Assembly: GCF_016117655.1 (NCBI RefSeq)
Contig: NZ_CP064936.1
Span: 496,001-560,000, forward strand
Origin: Treponema peruense
GTDB taxonomy: Bacteria > Spirochaetota > Spirochaetia > Treponematales > Treponemataceae
Length of the DNA stretch: 64,000 nucleotides
Direction of reading: 5' to 3'
Shown: positions 33,461-42,816 of the stretch, in pieces
Layout: every line of letters begins with the position of its first letter
Numbering within the stretch: the stretch's first letter is position 1
Notes under the pieces: generated by a model
The model's input: only the letters and a program-made list of their open reading frames with translations
What the model was told of the DNA's origin: nothing
Database searches by the model: none
Translations under genes and position numbers: made by a program

Positions 33461-34810
33461 ATGGATAGTGGAATATTTTCGTACCTGATTTCAGGCGTTG
33501 TTGTTATTGCCGTAGTCTCTGTTCTTGTCCTGTTTATGGGCCGCAAAAAGAATTCGTCTTCGGAAAAGCGCAGTTCAAAAAACCAGTCGCAGGTGATTCG
33601 TGATGCCAACAGAAAACTTGCGAAAGATCCCAATGATCCTGCAGGTCTTATTCCGCTTGGTGACATTTACTTTGCCAATAAACTCTGGGACAAGGCTTAT
33701 CCTGTTTATGACAAACTTTCCAAATTTTCGATGGACAATCCTTCAATTGATGCACTTACGTCCTGGCTGCGGCTGGGAATATGTGCTGTAATGCTTAAAA
33801 AAAATCCTGAAGGAATTGCAGCACTGACTTCGGCATATAAAATTGACCCGCACGGTTTTGAAGTAAACTACTATCTTGGAAAAGCGTGTTTTGACAGCGA
33901 ACAGTACGAAAAGGCAATTCCCTGCTTTAAGAAAGCGATTGTAGCGCGCCCTGAGGCAGAAGGAGTGTATCTTCTTTTGGGACAGAGCATGTACAAGTCT
34001 CACAAGTTCAGGGACAGCCTTCCGTGTTTCAGAAAAGCGCTGGACGAAGATCCTTCCAACAAGGAAGCTCTTTTTGACATGGCAGATGCAATGACCGAAG
34101 AAGGACACGGCGAAAAGGCAATCAAAGTGTTTATGCATCTTCGTCCCGATCCTGTGTACGGCGCGCGGTCCTGTCTTGCAGCGGGACTTTTTCATTCAAA
34201 GACAGGGGATTTGGAAAGTGCCATTCAGGATTACGAAATAGGTCTTAAGCATGAAAGTGCACCTGTTCAGACAAAGCTTGAAATTTCCTATAACCTTGCA
34301 AGATGCTATTTTGGTGTTTCTAACATTGCAAAGGGTGTTGCTCTCTTAAAATCTATAAGGAACATAAATGAAAATTACAAGGACGTTAATGCCCTTATAA
34401 CACGCTATCAGGAATTGAGCCAGAATAAAAATCTTCAGATTTATCTTTCTTCGAACAGCAGTGACTTTGTTACCCTTTGCCGCAAGTTTATTGCAAAAAA
34501 ATATTCAGGCTCGTCGGTTAAGATTCAGAGTATTGATGTTGACCAGCTTTTTACAGATATTCTTGCCGAGATTTATACGCCAAAGTGGGAAGATGTGGTG
34601 CTGTTCAGATTCTTCAGGACAAGCAGTGTTACAGGCGAAATGTATGTGCGCGATTTTCACGGCCACATGCAGGACGTTAAGGCAGCGCGCGGTTTTTGTA
34701 TTTCTGCCGGAACTTTTACAGCAGAAGCCCACAAATATACAGAAGGCCGCCCGCTGGATCTTATAGAAAAGAACGATCTGTCAAAAGTTCTTAAGCAGAT
34801 TTCTATCTAG
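33461..34810 (+). CDS. Membrane-anchored TPR-repeat protein
   Basis: The protein has about 449 residues. One N-terminal transmembrane helix (FSYLISGVVVIAVVSVLVLFMG) is followed by a basic linker and about seven TPR-like repeats (for example NYYLGKACFDSEQYEKAIP and LLGQSMYKSHKFRDSLPCF). A distinct C-terminal domain (from about residue 340) shows SVKIQSIDVDQLFTDILAEIY and AARGFCISAGTFT, resembling a restriction-endonuclease-like or unknown fold. It probably scaffolds a membrane complex. An alternative TTG start is at 33443; neither start has a clear ribosome binding site. Confidence 0.75.
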   Translation: MDSGIFSYLISGVVVIAVVSVLVLFMGRKKNSSSEKRSSKNQSQVIRDANRKLAKDPNDPAGLIPLGDIYFANKLWDKAYPVYDKLSKFSMDNPSIDALTSWLRLGICAVMLKKNPEGIAALTSAYKIDPHGFEVNYYLGKACFDSEQYEKAIPCFKKAIVARPEAEGVYLLLGQSMYKSHKFRDSLPCFRKALDEDPSNKEALFDMADAMTEEGHGEKAIKVFMHLRPDPVYGARSCLAAGLFHSKTGDLESAIQDYEIGLKHESAPVQTKLEISYNLARCYFGVSNIAKGVALLKSIRNINENYKDVNALITRYQELSQNKNLQIYLSSNSSDFVTLCRKFIAKKYSGSSVKIQSIDVDQLFTDILAEIYTPKWEDVVLFRFFRTSSVTGEMYVRDFHGHMQDVKAARGFCISAGTFTAEAHKYTEGRPLDLIEKNDLSKVLKQISI

Positions 34811-34830
34811 ACTGAACCGGCCACCTTTTT

Positions 34831-35511
34831 CTATGCACGTGGATCTTCTATGACAACAAGATTGCGCTCGTGGTCTTCGAGATACGGAACTTCGAGCGGG
34901 ATTTTTTTGTATTCCGGAACCATCATTTTTATTTCCTGCATTTCGGCTTCAATTTTTTCACTGCGGGCTTTGTATGCAGCAAGTGTTCCGCCTTTTTTGA
35001 GCATCCTTAAAAGAAGTTTTACAATTTTTTTGTCAAAGGGATGAAATGCTCTGAATACTTCAAGGTCAAAGGACTCTGCCTCAACTGCATCTGCTGCAGA
35101 ACAAAGAACCTTTACGTTTTTAAGCCCCATCTTTTTTACAGCATCTTCAAGAAAGACGCAGCGTTTTTCCATACGTTCAACAAGGGTAAAGGAAACCTGC
35201 GGAAATACTGTTGCAAGCGGAAGTCCGGGACATCCTCCGCCACTGCCGATGTCTGCTACCTGTACCGGTCTGTTTTGTGTCTTTGATTCAAGTCTGCTTA
35301 CAATCTGTGCAAGTGGTGAATATGCTGCAAGGCTATCCAGGACGTGGTTTACTGCGATTTCGTCTTCTGTGTCTGCCCTTACCAGATTGTATGTTTTGTT
35401 GAATTCCATTACTGCATGAATGTAGGCTTCGAGGGACTGAATTTGACTTTCGTCTGCGTTTATTCCGAGTCTGTTTATTCCGTCAATGAGTTTTTGTGAA
35501 TGTGCAATCAT
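34831..35511 (-). CDS. rsmG: 16S rRNA (guanine527-N7)-methyltransferase
   Basis: The 226-residue RsmG/GidB protein shows the family segment NLVRADTEDEIAVNHVLDSLA, the SAM-binding motif VADIGSGGGCPGLPLATVFP and LVERMEKRCVFLEDAVKKMGLKNV. It methylates G527 of 16S rRNA. The ATG is immediately downstream of the previous gene's stop codon (1 bp between), so it is the last gene of a minus-strand operon. Confidence 0.96.
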   Translation of the reverse strand: MIAHSQKLIDGINRLGINADESQIQSLEAYIHAVMEFNKTYNLVRADTEDEIAVNHVLDSLAAYSPLAQIVSRLESKTQNRPVQVADIGSGGGCPGLPLATVFPQVSFTLVERMEKRCVFLEDAVKKMGLKNVKVLCSAADAVEAESFDLEVFRAFHPFDKKIVKLLLRMLKKGGTLAAYKARSEKIEAEMQEIKMMVPEYKKIPLEVPYLEDHERNLVVIEDPRA

Positions 35512-35512
35512 T

Positions 35513-36433
35513 TTATTGTCCTATATCAATTAAAAATTCCATTTTCCAGTCAGGATCTTCTGTACGCATCGTTACAAGATTGCCGACCCTTACGGCCTTT
35601 AAATCTTTTCTTTGAGAAAGCTGGTACAAAAAAGAGTATTTGTTTTCGTAATCCTGGCTTACAACCGCTGCCGCCGAATAGTTTGTAATTCCGTTTTCAC
35701 CCGGAGCCGTTTTGAAAAGAATATGAAAGGTTTCTTCGCGCATCTTTTTGTCGCTGGTGTAGCGTCTGTCACCGGTAACAAGGAAGGCTCCGTTCGGCTG
35801 TACGTCTGAAATAAAGATCCGGCGGCATGTAGAAAGAATGTTGTATCCGTTTACCGTAAAGCGCAGAATATGCGGAACAGGACTCTGTGTGGAAGCTGCA
35901 GTTTGGGAAGGAACTGCAGCTGCAGCCGGGTGCTGTACTGTTGCATTTGTTTCTGTTTTCTGCGCGGTTTTGGAATCTTCTTTTATTGTTTCTATGTTGT
36001 CAAGAACACGTTCAAGAAGAACTTTTGTTTCTGCATCGTTCTGTGAGCGGTAGTCCGTGTCCATAATTTTAAGAAGACCCGAACTTTTAAGGGACAAAAG
36101 GTCTGTTGCCGTAATTTTTTTTGCAGCAGAAGATGAAGTTTTTTTTGTATCTGTTTTCTGCGTGCTTTCTGTTTTTTCTGATGCAGATTTTTCGCGGACG
36201 GTATTGTTCTGCTTTAAAGATTCTGCGCCGGTGTAAAAGTCAGGGGTGCCCGGTGTGTAAAAACTGCGTCCTATGGACGGGGCTGCAACTGACGGCATTG
36301 AAGGAAAGTCCGGTGACAGAATTCCGTCTTTGGACGAGTCCTGTGAATATGCGTTTTGTGCAGCCAGATGCGCGGTTAGAAGAAGCAGTGCCGCTATTTT
36401 ACATGCCCGCAAGGCTTTCCTCCACGTATTCAA
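35513..36433 (-). CDS. Secreted or periplasmic hypothetical protein
   Basis: The 306-residue protein has an N-terminal signal peptide (KIAALLLLTAHLAAQNAYSQ). A Ser/Thr/Lys-rich low-complexity stretch (residues ~75-185) leads into a C-terminal beta-rich domain of about 115 residues (VPHILRFTVNGYNIL, FISDVQPNGAFLVTGDRRYTS, TMRTEDPDWKMEFLIDIGQ). I do not recognise the family. Its start overlaps the upstream gene by 35 bp, and rsmG follows directly. Confidence 0.65.
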   Translation of the reverse strand: MNTWRKALRACKIAALLLLTAHLAAQNAYSQDSSKDGILSPDFPSMPSVAAPSIGRSFYTPGTPDFYTGAESLKQNNTVREKSASEKTESTQKTDTKKTSSSAAKKITATDLLSLKSSGLLKIMDTDYRSQNDAETKVLLERVLDNIETIKEDSKTAQKTETNATVQHPAAAAVPSQTAASTQSPVPHILRFTVNGYNILSTCRRIFISDVQPNGAFLVTGDRRYTSDKKMREETFHILFKTAPGENGITNYSAAAVVSQDYENKYSFLYQLSQRKDLKAVRVGNLVTMRTEDPDWKMEFLIDIGQ

Positions 36434-37208
36434 GACGCTGTGTAAGTTCGCTGATTGTTTTTGTAAGTCTGTCGCGTTCTTTTTCGAGCTTCTTTTTTGG
36501 GTCGGCAGTCTGTGCCTTTTTTTTCATAAGCGCTATTACGCTGTCGGGGCTTTTTCCCTGTTTTATTGCATCTGTTGCTTTTGCCCTGTCTTCGGCTTTT
36601 TTGCAGCTGGCAACAATTTTCATGTTTTCGTAACCAAGTTCGGCATCGTCTTCGGGAAGAAGTCCTACTTTTGTAACTGACTTTGCCGTTGTGCGCGGAA
36701 GCTGGAGTATTCTGTCCAGGTAGTCTTCGTAGCGTATGTTTGCCTGCTCGCAAAGAGTGTGGGCTTTGATAAGGTTTTTTCCCAGTTCCTGCATGATGTG
36801 GCCGTTTGGCTGAATGTATTTTTCGCGGATTTCTTTTGTGAGTGCATCGAGTTCGGGTGCGCCTGAAAGGTCAAGTTTGTAGTAGCCTTTTTCTTCTGCA
36901 ATGTCCAGAAGTCCGTGGAATTTTGCCCAGAAATAATTTGTGTGGCTTCTTGACTGGCACGGAGGGTTTCTTCCGCCTGACTCTTCTATTTTTTCTTCGT
37001 TAATAAGATGATGCGTGTATTCGTGGATTGCCGTGTAAATTAACTGAGTGTCTGTATGGAAATTCTTGTTGTGAAGAAGAATTTCGCGTGTGTCGGGTTT
37101 GTAAAGACCGTTTACGCGTTTGCTTTCTTTTCCTGTCATTGTGACGGTAAAGTCCAGCTTTGACTCCTGGATGTCCAGAAGCATTTCTTTTATTTTTTCG
37201 TTGTCCAT
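36399..37208 (-). CDS. Hypothetical protein with HExxH-like motif and C-terminal coiled coil
   Basis: The 269-residue protein contains AIHEYTHHLINEEKIEESGG (around residues 61-80), an HExxH zinc-protease-type motif, followed by a conserved-looking HTNYFWAKFHGLLDIAEEKGYY. The last ~45 residues (KKKLEKERDRLTKTISELTQRLEYVEESL) are a strong coiled coil. There is no signal peptide. A cytoplasmic metalloprotease-like role is possible from the motif alone. AAGGAT lies upstream of the ATG. Confidence 0.65.
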   Translation of the reverse strand: MDNEKIKEMLLDIQESKLDFTVTMTGKESKRVNGLYKPDTREILLHNKNFHTDTQLIYTAIHEYTHHLINEEKIEESGGRNPPCQSRSHTNYFWAKFHGLLDIAEEKGYYKLDLSGAPELDALTKEIREKYIQPNGHIMQELGKNLIKAHTLCEQANIRYEDYLDRILQLPRTTAKSVTKVGLLPEDDAELGYENMKIVASCKKAEDRAKATDAIKQGKSPDSVIALMKKKAQTADPKKKLEKERDRLTKTISELTQRLEYVEESLAGM

Positions 37209-37281
37209 TTTTTATCCTTATTCTGATTTTTACATAACATTTATATCACAAAAAAAGCGCTCGCTCAATCTTTTTGACGTC

Positions 37282-38076
37282 TTATTCGAGCGCGCCCATT
37301 GCTCCAAGAATGAGAGACGCTGCTACTGTGGCTGCGGTTTCTGTCCTTAAGACGCGGTTTCCCATTCCCAGGCGCGCAAAGCCGTGCTGTTCCAAAAGAG
37401 CGCGCTCGCGGTTTGTCCAGCCGCGTTCACTTCCTATAGCCGCCGCAACAGTCTGGGGCCGGCCGTCTGTTACCGGCGGGTCTTTGGCAAGGGCGGAACA
37501 AAGGCTTGCGGCGGGGTTTATGTTGTCGAGCGCAATTTTTCTTAACGAAGGGCGCGCGAGCTGCAGTTCTGAAAGGCAGTCGTTAAGCGATGTGTGTATT
37601 TTTAAAAGAGGAACGTGTGTTCCGGCGGCCTGTTCTGTTCCTTCGAGAAGCATTTTGTATCCGGCGTCTGTTGTAGCAAGGTCTGACTTTAAATATGACT
37701 TTTCGCCCAGTTCTGTTGCGGTCAGGTGAATTTCACAAGCGCCCAATCCTGCCATGTCACGCAGAAGTCTTTTGAGCTGGATGGGTCTTGGAAAACCGAT
37801 AATCATAATAAGCGGGTTCAGAGGTTTGCCGTCGGTAAGGGGAGTGAATGTGTAGGTGAGAAATCCTTTTGTAAAGGTTTTGCGGCCGTCAGAAGATGTG
37901 CCTTTCTGAGTCTGAACAGATGTAATTGTTGCTGTTCCGGCCATTCCGCCTATGATTCCTGCGGCAAAAGTGTCACCTTCTTTTTTGTGCAGAATTTTTA
38001 TTATATGCAAAGCGCGTTCGTCGTTAAGGCTGAGCGGCTGTTCTATTTCTTCCTTCGTAAACAGACATATGTTCAT
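37282..38076 (-). CDS. rsmE: 16S rRNA (uracil1498-N3)-methyltransferase
   Basis: A protein of about 264 residues of the SPOUT family: N-terminal PUA-like part with DERALHIIKILHKKEGDTF, then PLIMIIGFPRPIQLKRLLRDMAGLGACEIHL, and the knot region VAAAIGSERGWTNRERALLEQHGFARLGMGNRVLRTETAA. It methylates U1498 of 16S rRNA. The in-frame start at 38115 is rejected because it lies in the promoter; the ATG at 38076 follows a -10 box by 7 nt. It is transcribed separately from the next operon. Confidence 0.94.
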   Translation of the reverse strand: MNICLFTKEEIEQPLSLNDERALHIIKILHKKEGDTFAAGIIGGMAGTATITSVQTQKGTSSDGRKTFTKGFLTYTFTPLTDGKPLNPLIMIIGFPRPIQLKRLLRDMAGLGACEIHLTATELGEKSYLKSDLATTDAGYKMLLEGTEQAAGTHVPLLKIHTSLNDCLSELQLARPSLRKIALDNINPAASLCSALAKDPPVTDGRPQTVAAAIGSERGWTNRERALLEQHGFARLGMGNRVLRTETAATVAASLILGAMGALE

Positions 38077-38083
38077 GTGCAAT

Positions 38084-38112
38084 ATTATAGAAGAAAAAAT
38101 AAATGCATTCAA
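38084..38112 (-). promoter_or_regulatory. Leaderless-type promoter of rsmE
   Basis: On the minus strand, TTGAAT (38107-38112) and TATAAT (38084-38089) are 17 bp apart. The ATG at 38076 follows by 7 nt. Confidence 0.7.
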
Positions 38113-38133
38113 CAATGGAGAATGTACATCTTT

Positions 38134-38721
38134 TTACAGGTACAACCCATCTTTAAAATAAATTCCTACGGCCAAACCAAAATCAGGAATCACTTTTATT
38201 TTAGATTCGTGCCACGCAAATATTGTTTTTTCATATAAATATATTGAAAATCTTGAAATACAAAAATTAAAACCTATATCCAATGAACTTTTCCAAAAAT
38301 AATATGGAGTTCCTTTTTCCCAGTAACAGGGAATTTTATAAGCCGGGTAAAAATAAATACAGGGACCTGCCAAAGAAGGTTGTTCGGGAATAAAATTATA
38401 AAATACTCCACTCCCGGCAGAAAGGAAAAGACTGCCACCTTCTGAACCTGTCTCTGTTTCCAGTCCATACCCTCCAAATCCAACAGCCCAGGAAAAAGCA
38501 AATTTATTTAAAGTTGTTATCTCTATTCTTGCCTCACCTTCCGCACTGAACCCTGATTCATTATCATTGCCCATATAATATAACGGTGAAGAATTTCCAA
38601 CCCAGCTTACAGAATTTCCTAAAAAAGTTGGAAAATATAATTGTATGTTTCCGTCTGTCTTTGCAAATATAGAAAGCGAGTTTATCATAAACAATAAAAG
38701 AATTATATTTTTTTTGTTCAT
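38134..38721 (-). CDS. Putative small outer-membrane beta-barrel protein
   Basis: A protein of about 195 residues with a signal peptide (NIILLLFMINSLSIFAK). Alternating amphipathic strands rich in Gly and aromatics follow (FAFSWAVGFGGYGLETET, LFLSAGSGVFYNFIPE, SSLDIGFNFCISRFSIYLYEK). The end, FGLAVGIYFKDGLYL, fits a small barrel. No family is recognised. Its base composition is clearly AT-richer than its neighbours. It lies 5 bp after the lipoprotein gene on the same strand, so the two form a small island. Confidence 0.55.
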   Translation of the reverse strand: MNKKNIILLLFMINSLSIFAKTDGNIQLYFPTFLGNSVSWVGNSSPLYYMGNDNESGFSAEGEARIEITTLNKFAFSWAVGFGGYGLETETGSEGGSLFLSAGSGVFYNFIPEQPSLAGPCIYFYPAYKIPCYWEKGTPYYFWKSSLDIGFNFCISRFSIYLYEKTIFAWHESKIKVIPDFGLAVGIYFKDGLYL

Positions 38722-38726
38722 AATTT

Positions 38727-39680
38727 TTAGAATGGCAGTGCTAATTTTTTGATAGGAACACCCCATAAAGTATAATTTATTCCAGGCGGTAGAACAGAAA
38801 GAATTTTTCCAATTATTGCATCATAGGCCTTCACAACAGTTCCAATTATTGATTTTCCAAACGGTGTACAAATGCATGTAACTACAGGTACTGCTGTTAG
38901 TGATGAAATCAAAAGAGTTTTTTTGCCGAACTCTTTATCTTTATTTAAAATATTTGTTGCTTCCTTTCCATCTTTACCTATAACTGAAGTAATAAGGTTT
39001 GTAAAATCACTGTTTTTGGCCCAACTTAATAACCTAAAAGTCATAGCAGAGGCTCCTGCAGCAGCGGCTACATAACCTGATGCCTTTACCCATGGAATCC
39101 AACTGGAAGCGGCAATGAGTCCGGCAGATGTTGCTGCACAATAAGTTCCATACAATACGATATTTGCTGTACTAAAATCGCTCGAAAAAATGCTTCTTTC
39201 ATTTGATTGATTTACATTTATATTTGAAGCAGAAATTCGAATACTCTCATTTGTAATATCTGACAGCGAGGATTCAATTTCAGATATAGATTTGCTATAT
39301 TGTATTCCCATTTCTTCTGATTGTTTAGAAAAGGCTTCAGAGAATTTCTCAGTGGTTCCACCATTAAAAAACAAGTTTAAAAACTGGAGTTCTGTTTCTG
39401 CATATTCAGATTTTTTTATTTCATCGATTACTTCATCTGTATTGTTTATCAGACGGTAGATTTTTTTTTCGTCTTCTGAAATTTCTGATGAAGCAGTTCT
39501 GGCATATATATCCAAAATAGAATCAAAATAACCAGCATCTTTCATTGCCCCAATATTTCTTGCAATTTCAGATTTGTACACTTGTTGGCCTAAAGGTTCT
39601 GTTATGGACATTTGGGAACAATTAATAATCAGTAAACTTGATGCGATTATAAACACATTACTTAATTTTTTTGTACACAT
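38727..39680 (-). CDS. Hypothetical lipoprotein with hydrophobic C-terminal half
   Basis: The 317-residue protein has a lipoprotein signal (FIIASSLLIINC). A helical, acidic middle (residues ~60-165, with SEMSEDEKKIY-like charged stretches) precedes two long hydrophobic segments: SAGLIAASSWIPWVKASGYVAA and the AVPVVTCICTPFGKSIIGTVV region. AAGGAG precedes the ATG at 39680. It is AT-rich with A/T-ending codons. A toxin or membrane-active role is imaginable from the hydrophobic segments but unsupported. Upstream (39681-39855) I see only AT-rich sequence with TATATA-like boxes. Confidence 0.55.
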   Translation of the reverse strand: MCTKKLSNVFIIASSLLIINCSQMSITEPLGQQVYKSEIARNIGAMKDAGYFDSILDIYARTASSEISEDEKKIYRLINNTDEVIDEIKKSEYAETELQFLNLFFNGGTTEKFSEAFSKQSEEMGIQYSKSISEIESSLSDITNESIRISASNINVNQSNERSIFSSDFSTANIVLYGTYCAATSAGLIAASSWIPWVKASGYVAAAAGASAMTFRLLSWAKNSDFTNLITSVIGKDGKEATNILNKDKEFGKKTLLISSLTAVPVVTCICTPFGKSIIGTVVKAYDAIIGKILSVLPPGINYTLWGVPIKKLALPF

Positions 39681-39855
39681 TTATTTCTCCTTACTATATC
39701 GCTATATAACAAAATTTTAAAAAATTAAAGTTATTGTTTCTGATTTTGAAAATATAACATAAAATTATACAATTTGTATGCTTCACTTTCTTCTGTTAAG
39801 AGATTATATGAGAATGTACATCTTTTTTCTACCGGCGGGGTTCACGGTTTTTGTC

Positions 39856-39884
39856 TTGACGGGGGCAAAATTGTTTTTTATTAT
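39856..39884 (+). promoter_or_regulatory. Leaderless-type promoter of the metallopeptidase lipoprotein gene
   Basis: TTGACG (39856-39861) and TATTAT (39879-39884) are 17 bp apart, with the ATG at 39892 following by 7 nt. A GAGGGA string in the gap would lie upstream of the transcript start. Confidence 0.6.
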
Positions 39885-39891
39885 TGAGGGA

Positions 39892-41700
39892 ATGAGAAAG
39901 TTTTTGTTTACACTTGTTCTGGTTATGGTTTCGTTTTCATTTACAGGATGCCTTCAGTTTTTGCTGAGTATGATGTCATCGGACGAAAATGAATCTTCGC
40001 AGACAGATTTGGGAAATTCGGACTGGTATTATAATCTTGGTGACAATACCAGCGTCACTATAGACAATGTTCGGGACAAGGAAATTATCTTTGTAAAATT
40101 CAATAATTCCAACAATGTTATTCAGCGGGCAGACCAGAGAACTCTGGATTATACAGACGGAATTGATACTTCTTCTGACAAAATTGAATCTTATGGTGGT
40201 TCGAACAGTTATTCATACCGTTCTTTAAGTGACGCTGCAGACAAAGCTGCTGCTGTTGCTCAGGGGCCGGTTCATTTTGAGCATAACGAAAATTATGGTC
40301 CGGTTTATGCAGCTCCTTCTTCGCGCGCCGTCAGTACAAACAGCGTGAATTACACAGATTTTACTAAAGGTTACAGACGCAATTTTTGGGCAGACACAGA
40401 CATTTCTTCTTCAATAAGCTATGAGCAAAAGGCATTTACCTTAAGAGCAGGAAATTCCAGCTGCCTTGTCTGGGTTGCAGATGACTGCTACATGGAAGGT
40501 GAAGTTGCCGCTTTGTCCAGCGGATCTAAAGTTACAACAGCGATTGCAGAATCCATCGCAGACACTTTTGTAAAACACTGCGGTTTTGAGCGCGAAGTTT
40601 TCGGAACAGAAAGCAGCATGATGATAGATGAATACAATTATGCAAAAATAGACATGGCTTCTAAAAGCCCCACCGGCACTCTTGTAAACATTCTTTTGTA
40701 TGACATAGGAGACGATTATTCTAGTTCAAATGCAAGCGGTGTAATAGGATATTTTTCCAGCAAGGATTATTACGTGCGACGACCTTCTGCAACAGGAAAC
40801 GAAAAGCCGTTAAGATATTCCAACGAAGGAAAGTTCTTTTACATAGACGCGCCGTTCTGCAATTATAACAGTTCGGCAACCGGTTCATACAAATTCGGCG
40901 GAACAGGTGGAGTGAGCCAGACTGTAATTTCTACGCTGTTCCACGAGTTCCAGCATATGATTAATTTCGGGAACAAGGTAATTGAAGGCGGTGTAAGCGA
41001 TAATCCTTCATGGCACAACGAAATGCTTTCTATGCTTGCAGAAGATCTTATGGCGCAACAGCTTGGTCTTGATGCAAAAGAAAATGTTGCCGCAAACAGA
41101 ATTCCTCTTTTTAACAGGGCTTATTATAATTCAGGTCTTACTGAATACCTTAAAGACACAGGCAAATCAATTTATTCCTATTCTACGGCCTATGCATTCG
41201 GCGCGTGGATTGCCCGCGAGTACGGCGGCCCTGCTTTTATAGAAAATATGAGCAAAAATGCAAAAACAGGAATGGACTCTATTACAGACGCAATTTATGC
41301 AACTACAGGAGAAAGTGTTTCGCCACTTGTTTTGTACAAGAAATTTATTCAGGCTTGCGTTTACAGAAACACATTTGCCCAAACTTACGGCTATCCGACT
41401 TTGTACAAAAAGATAGACAGTATTTTTGCAGACGGGATTTCTGCCGGTCTTGGACGCATAGATATTTTCAGCAGCGACTACAAGTACCAGTATTATGACC
41501 GCAGCTCGGACTATTACACAGGTCCCTGTCTTATAAGCTATGATGCTGCTGCAGATGAACTCAGACCACACGGCTTTACAATCCATTATGTGGGCAGGGC
41601 AACAAGTGACACCGTTGTTCTGGAATTTTCGCAGAGACAAGCAAGCGGTGAACAGATAATGATTTATGTTCAGGACAGTTTTAAAAACAAAATAAATTAA
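39892..41700 (+). CDS. Zinc metallopeptidase-like lipoprotein (M30/hyicolysin-like)
   Basis: A protein of about 602 residues with a lipoprotein signal (LVMVSFSFTGC). The mid-protein zinc motif STLFHEFQHMINFGNK is followed ~20 residues on by HNEMLSMLAEDLMAQQLG (third-ligand Glu), as in the M30 hyicolysin-like peptidases seen in treponemes. ARGVSPLVLYKKFIQA-like helical segments follow. It probably degrades proteins at the cell surface. The frame is open from 39778, but the lipoprotein signal and promoter place the start at 39892. It is followed by the M29 aminopeptidase gene. Confidence 0.8.
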   Translation: MRKFLFTLVLVMVSFSFTGCLQFLLSMMSSDENESSQTDLGNSDWYYNLGDNTSVTIDNVRDKEIIFVKFNNSNNVIQRADQRTLDYTDGIDTSSDKIESYGGSNSYSYRSLSDAADKAAAVAQGPVHFEHNENYGPVYAAPSSRAVSTNSVNYTDFTKGYRRNFWADTDISSSISYEQKAFTLRAGNSSCLVWVADDCYMEGEVAALSSGSKVTTAIAESIADTFVKHCGFEREVFGTESSMMIDEYNYAKIDMASKSPTGTLVNILLYDIGDDYSSSNASGVIGYFSSKDYYVRRPSATGNEKPLRYSNEGKFFYIDAPFCNYNSSATGSYKFGGTGGVSQTVISTLFHEFQHMINFGNKVIEGGVSDNPSWHNEMLSMLAEDLMAQQLGLDAKENVAANRIPLFNRAYYNSGLTEYLKDTGKSIYSYSTAYAFGAWIAREYGGPAFIENMSKNAKTGMDSITDAIYATTGESVSPLVLYKKFIQACVYRNTFAQTYGYPTLYKKIDSIFADGISAGLGRIDIFSSDYKYQYYDRSSDYYTGPCLISYDAAADELRPHGFTIHYVGRATSDTVVLEFSQRQASGEQIMIYVQDSFKNKIN

Positions 41701-41712
41701 ACGAGGAATAAA

Positions 41713-42792
41713 ATGAAAATTCCGTTCTTTAAGGACAACGACAAAGAAAAAACACCGGCACAGACTATTGTCGAAGATGTGTGTGCAATAAAAAAAGGCG
41801 AGTCGGTTCTGATTATAGCAAACCCAGAAACTTCGGCAATTGCGCAGGATTTGTATACTGCATCTCTTGATGCGGGTGCATCGCCCTCACTTATGTTCCA
41901 GCCAAAAAAGTCTTCGCTTGACATGGCAGAAAAGGCCGTAATCTGTGCTATAAAAAGCGAACCCGATGTAATCTTTTCTATCTCGGCAAACAAGTTGGGC
42001 AAAGATGAAGAAGCGCTGGCAAATCCGTACACAGACGCGGTCGGACAAAAATATTCCAACATATTTGACTATCTGCTTTCGGGAAAAAAATCTGTTCGTG
42101 CTGTCTGGACTCCGGGGCTTACACAGGATATGTATGAGCGTACTGTTAATATTGACTACAGACTGCTTTCAGAACGCTGCAAAAAAATATGCTCACTTTT
42201 TGAAAACGCAAAGTCCGTTAAAGTAACTTCCCCCGCCGGAACAGATTTTACCGTTTGTGTAGAAGGCAGAAAAGCGCTTGTAGATGACGGTGACTTTACA
42301 AAACCCGGTACCGGCGGAAACGTTCCTTCGGGCGAAGTTTTTATAAGCCCTGTTGTAGGAAAGAGCAGCGGTGTTATTGTATTTGACGGAAGCATGACGT
42401 TCAGCGACGGTGATGCAATGCTTGAAACTCCAATCCGCGCCACGGTAAAGGATGGATTTGTTACAGACCTACAGGGCGACAAAGAAGCAAAGCGTCTTCT
42501 TAAAGACATAACGGCTGCAGAAAAACAGTCGGCAACTGACGAATACCGCAGAAATGCACGCAATATAGGCGAACTTGGAATAGGCCTTAACCCGGCTGCA
42601 AACATTACCGGCAATATGCTCGAAGACGAAAAGGCATTCCGCACGTGTCACTTTGCAATAGGCGAAAATTACGACGGCGATGCACCGGCTCTTATTCACT
42701 TTGATGGAATTGTATGTTCGCCTACAATAGAAATAGAGTATCCTGACGGAACATCGTTTGTTTTACTTGAAAAGGGCGACCTTAAAATTTAA
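41713..42792 (+). CDS. M29 family aminopeptidase
   Basis: The 359-residue protein resembles M29 (thermophilic metalloprotease AmpS/PepS) aminopeptidases: the N-terminal VCAIKKGESVLIIANPETS region, the metal-binding GGNVPSGEVFISPV and HFAIGENYDGDAPALIHFDGI, and the closing PTIEIEYPDG. It would remove N-terminal residues from peptides in the cytoplasm. GAGG precedes the ATG, 12 bp after the metallopeptidase lipoprotein gene. The pair could form an external-to-internal peptide-use pathway. Confidence 0.88.
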   Translation: MKIPFFKDNDKEKTPAQTIVEDVCAIKKGESVLIIANPETSAIAQDLYTASLDAGASPSLMFQPKKSSLDMAEKAVICAIKSEPDVIFSISANKLGKDEEALANPYTDAVGQKYSNIFDYLLSGKKSVRAVWTPGLTQDMYERTVNIDYRLLSERCKKICSLFENAKSVKVTSPAGTDFTVCVEGRKALVDDGDFTKPGTGGNVPSGEVFISPVVGKSSGVIVFDGSMTFSDGDAMLETPIRATVKDGFVTDLQGDKEAKRLLKDITAAEKQSATDEYRRNARNIGELGIGLNPAANITGNMLEDEKAFRTCHFAIGENYDGDAPALIHFDGIVCSPTIEIEYPDGTSFVLLEKGDLKI

Positions 42793-42816
42793 TCTGTTTT
42801 TGGAAAGGTGATGAAT

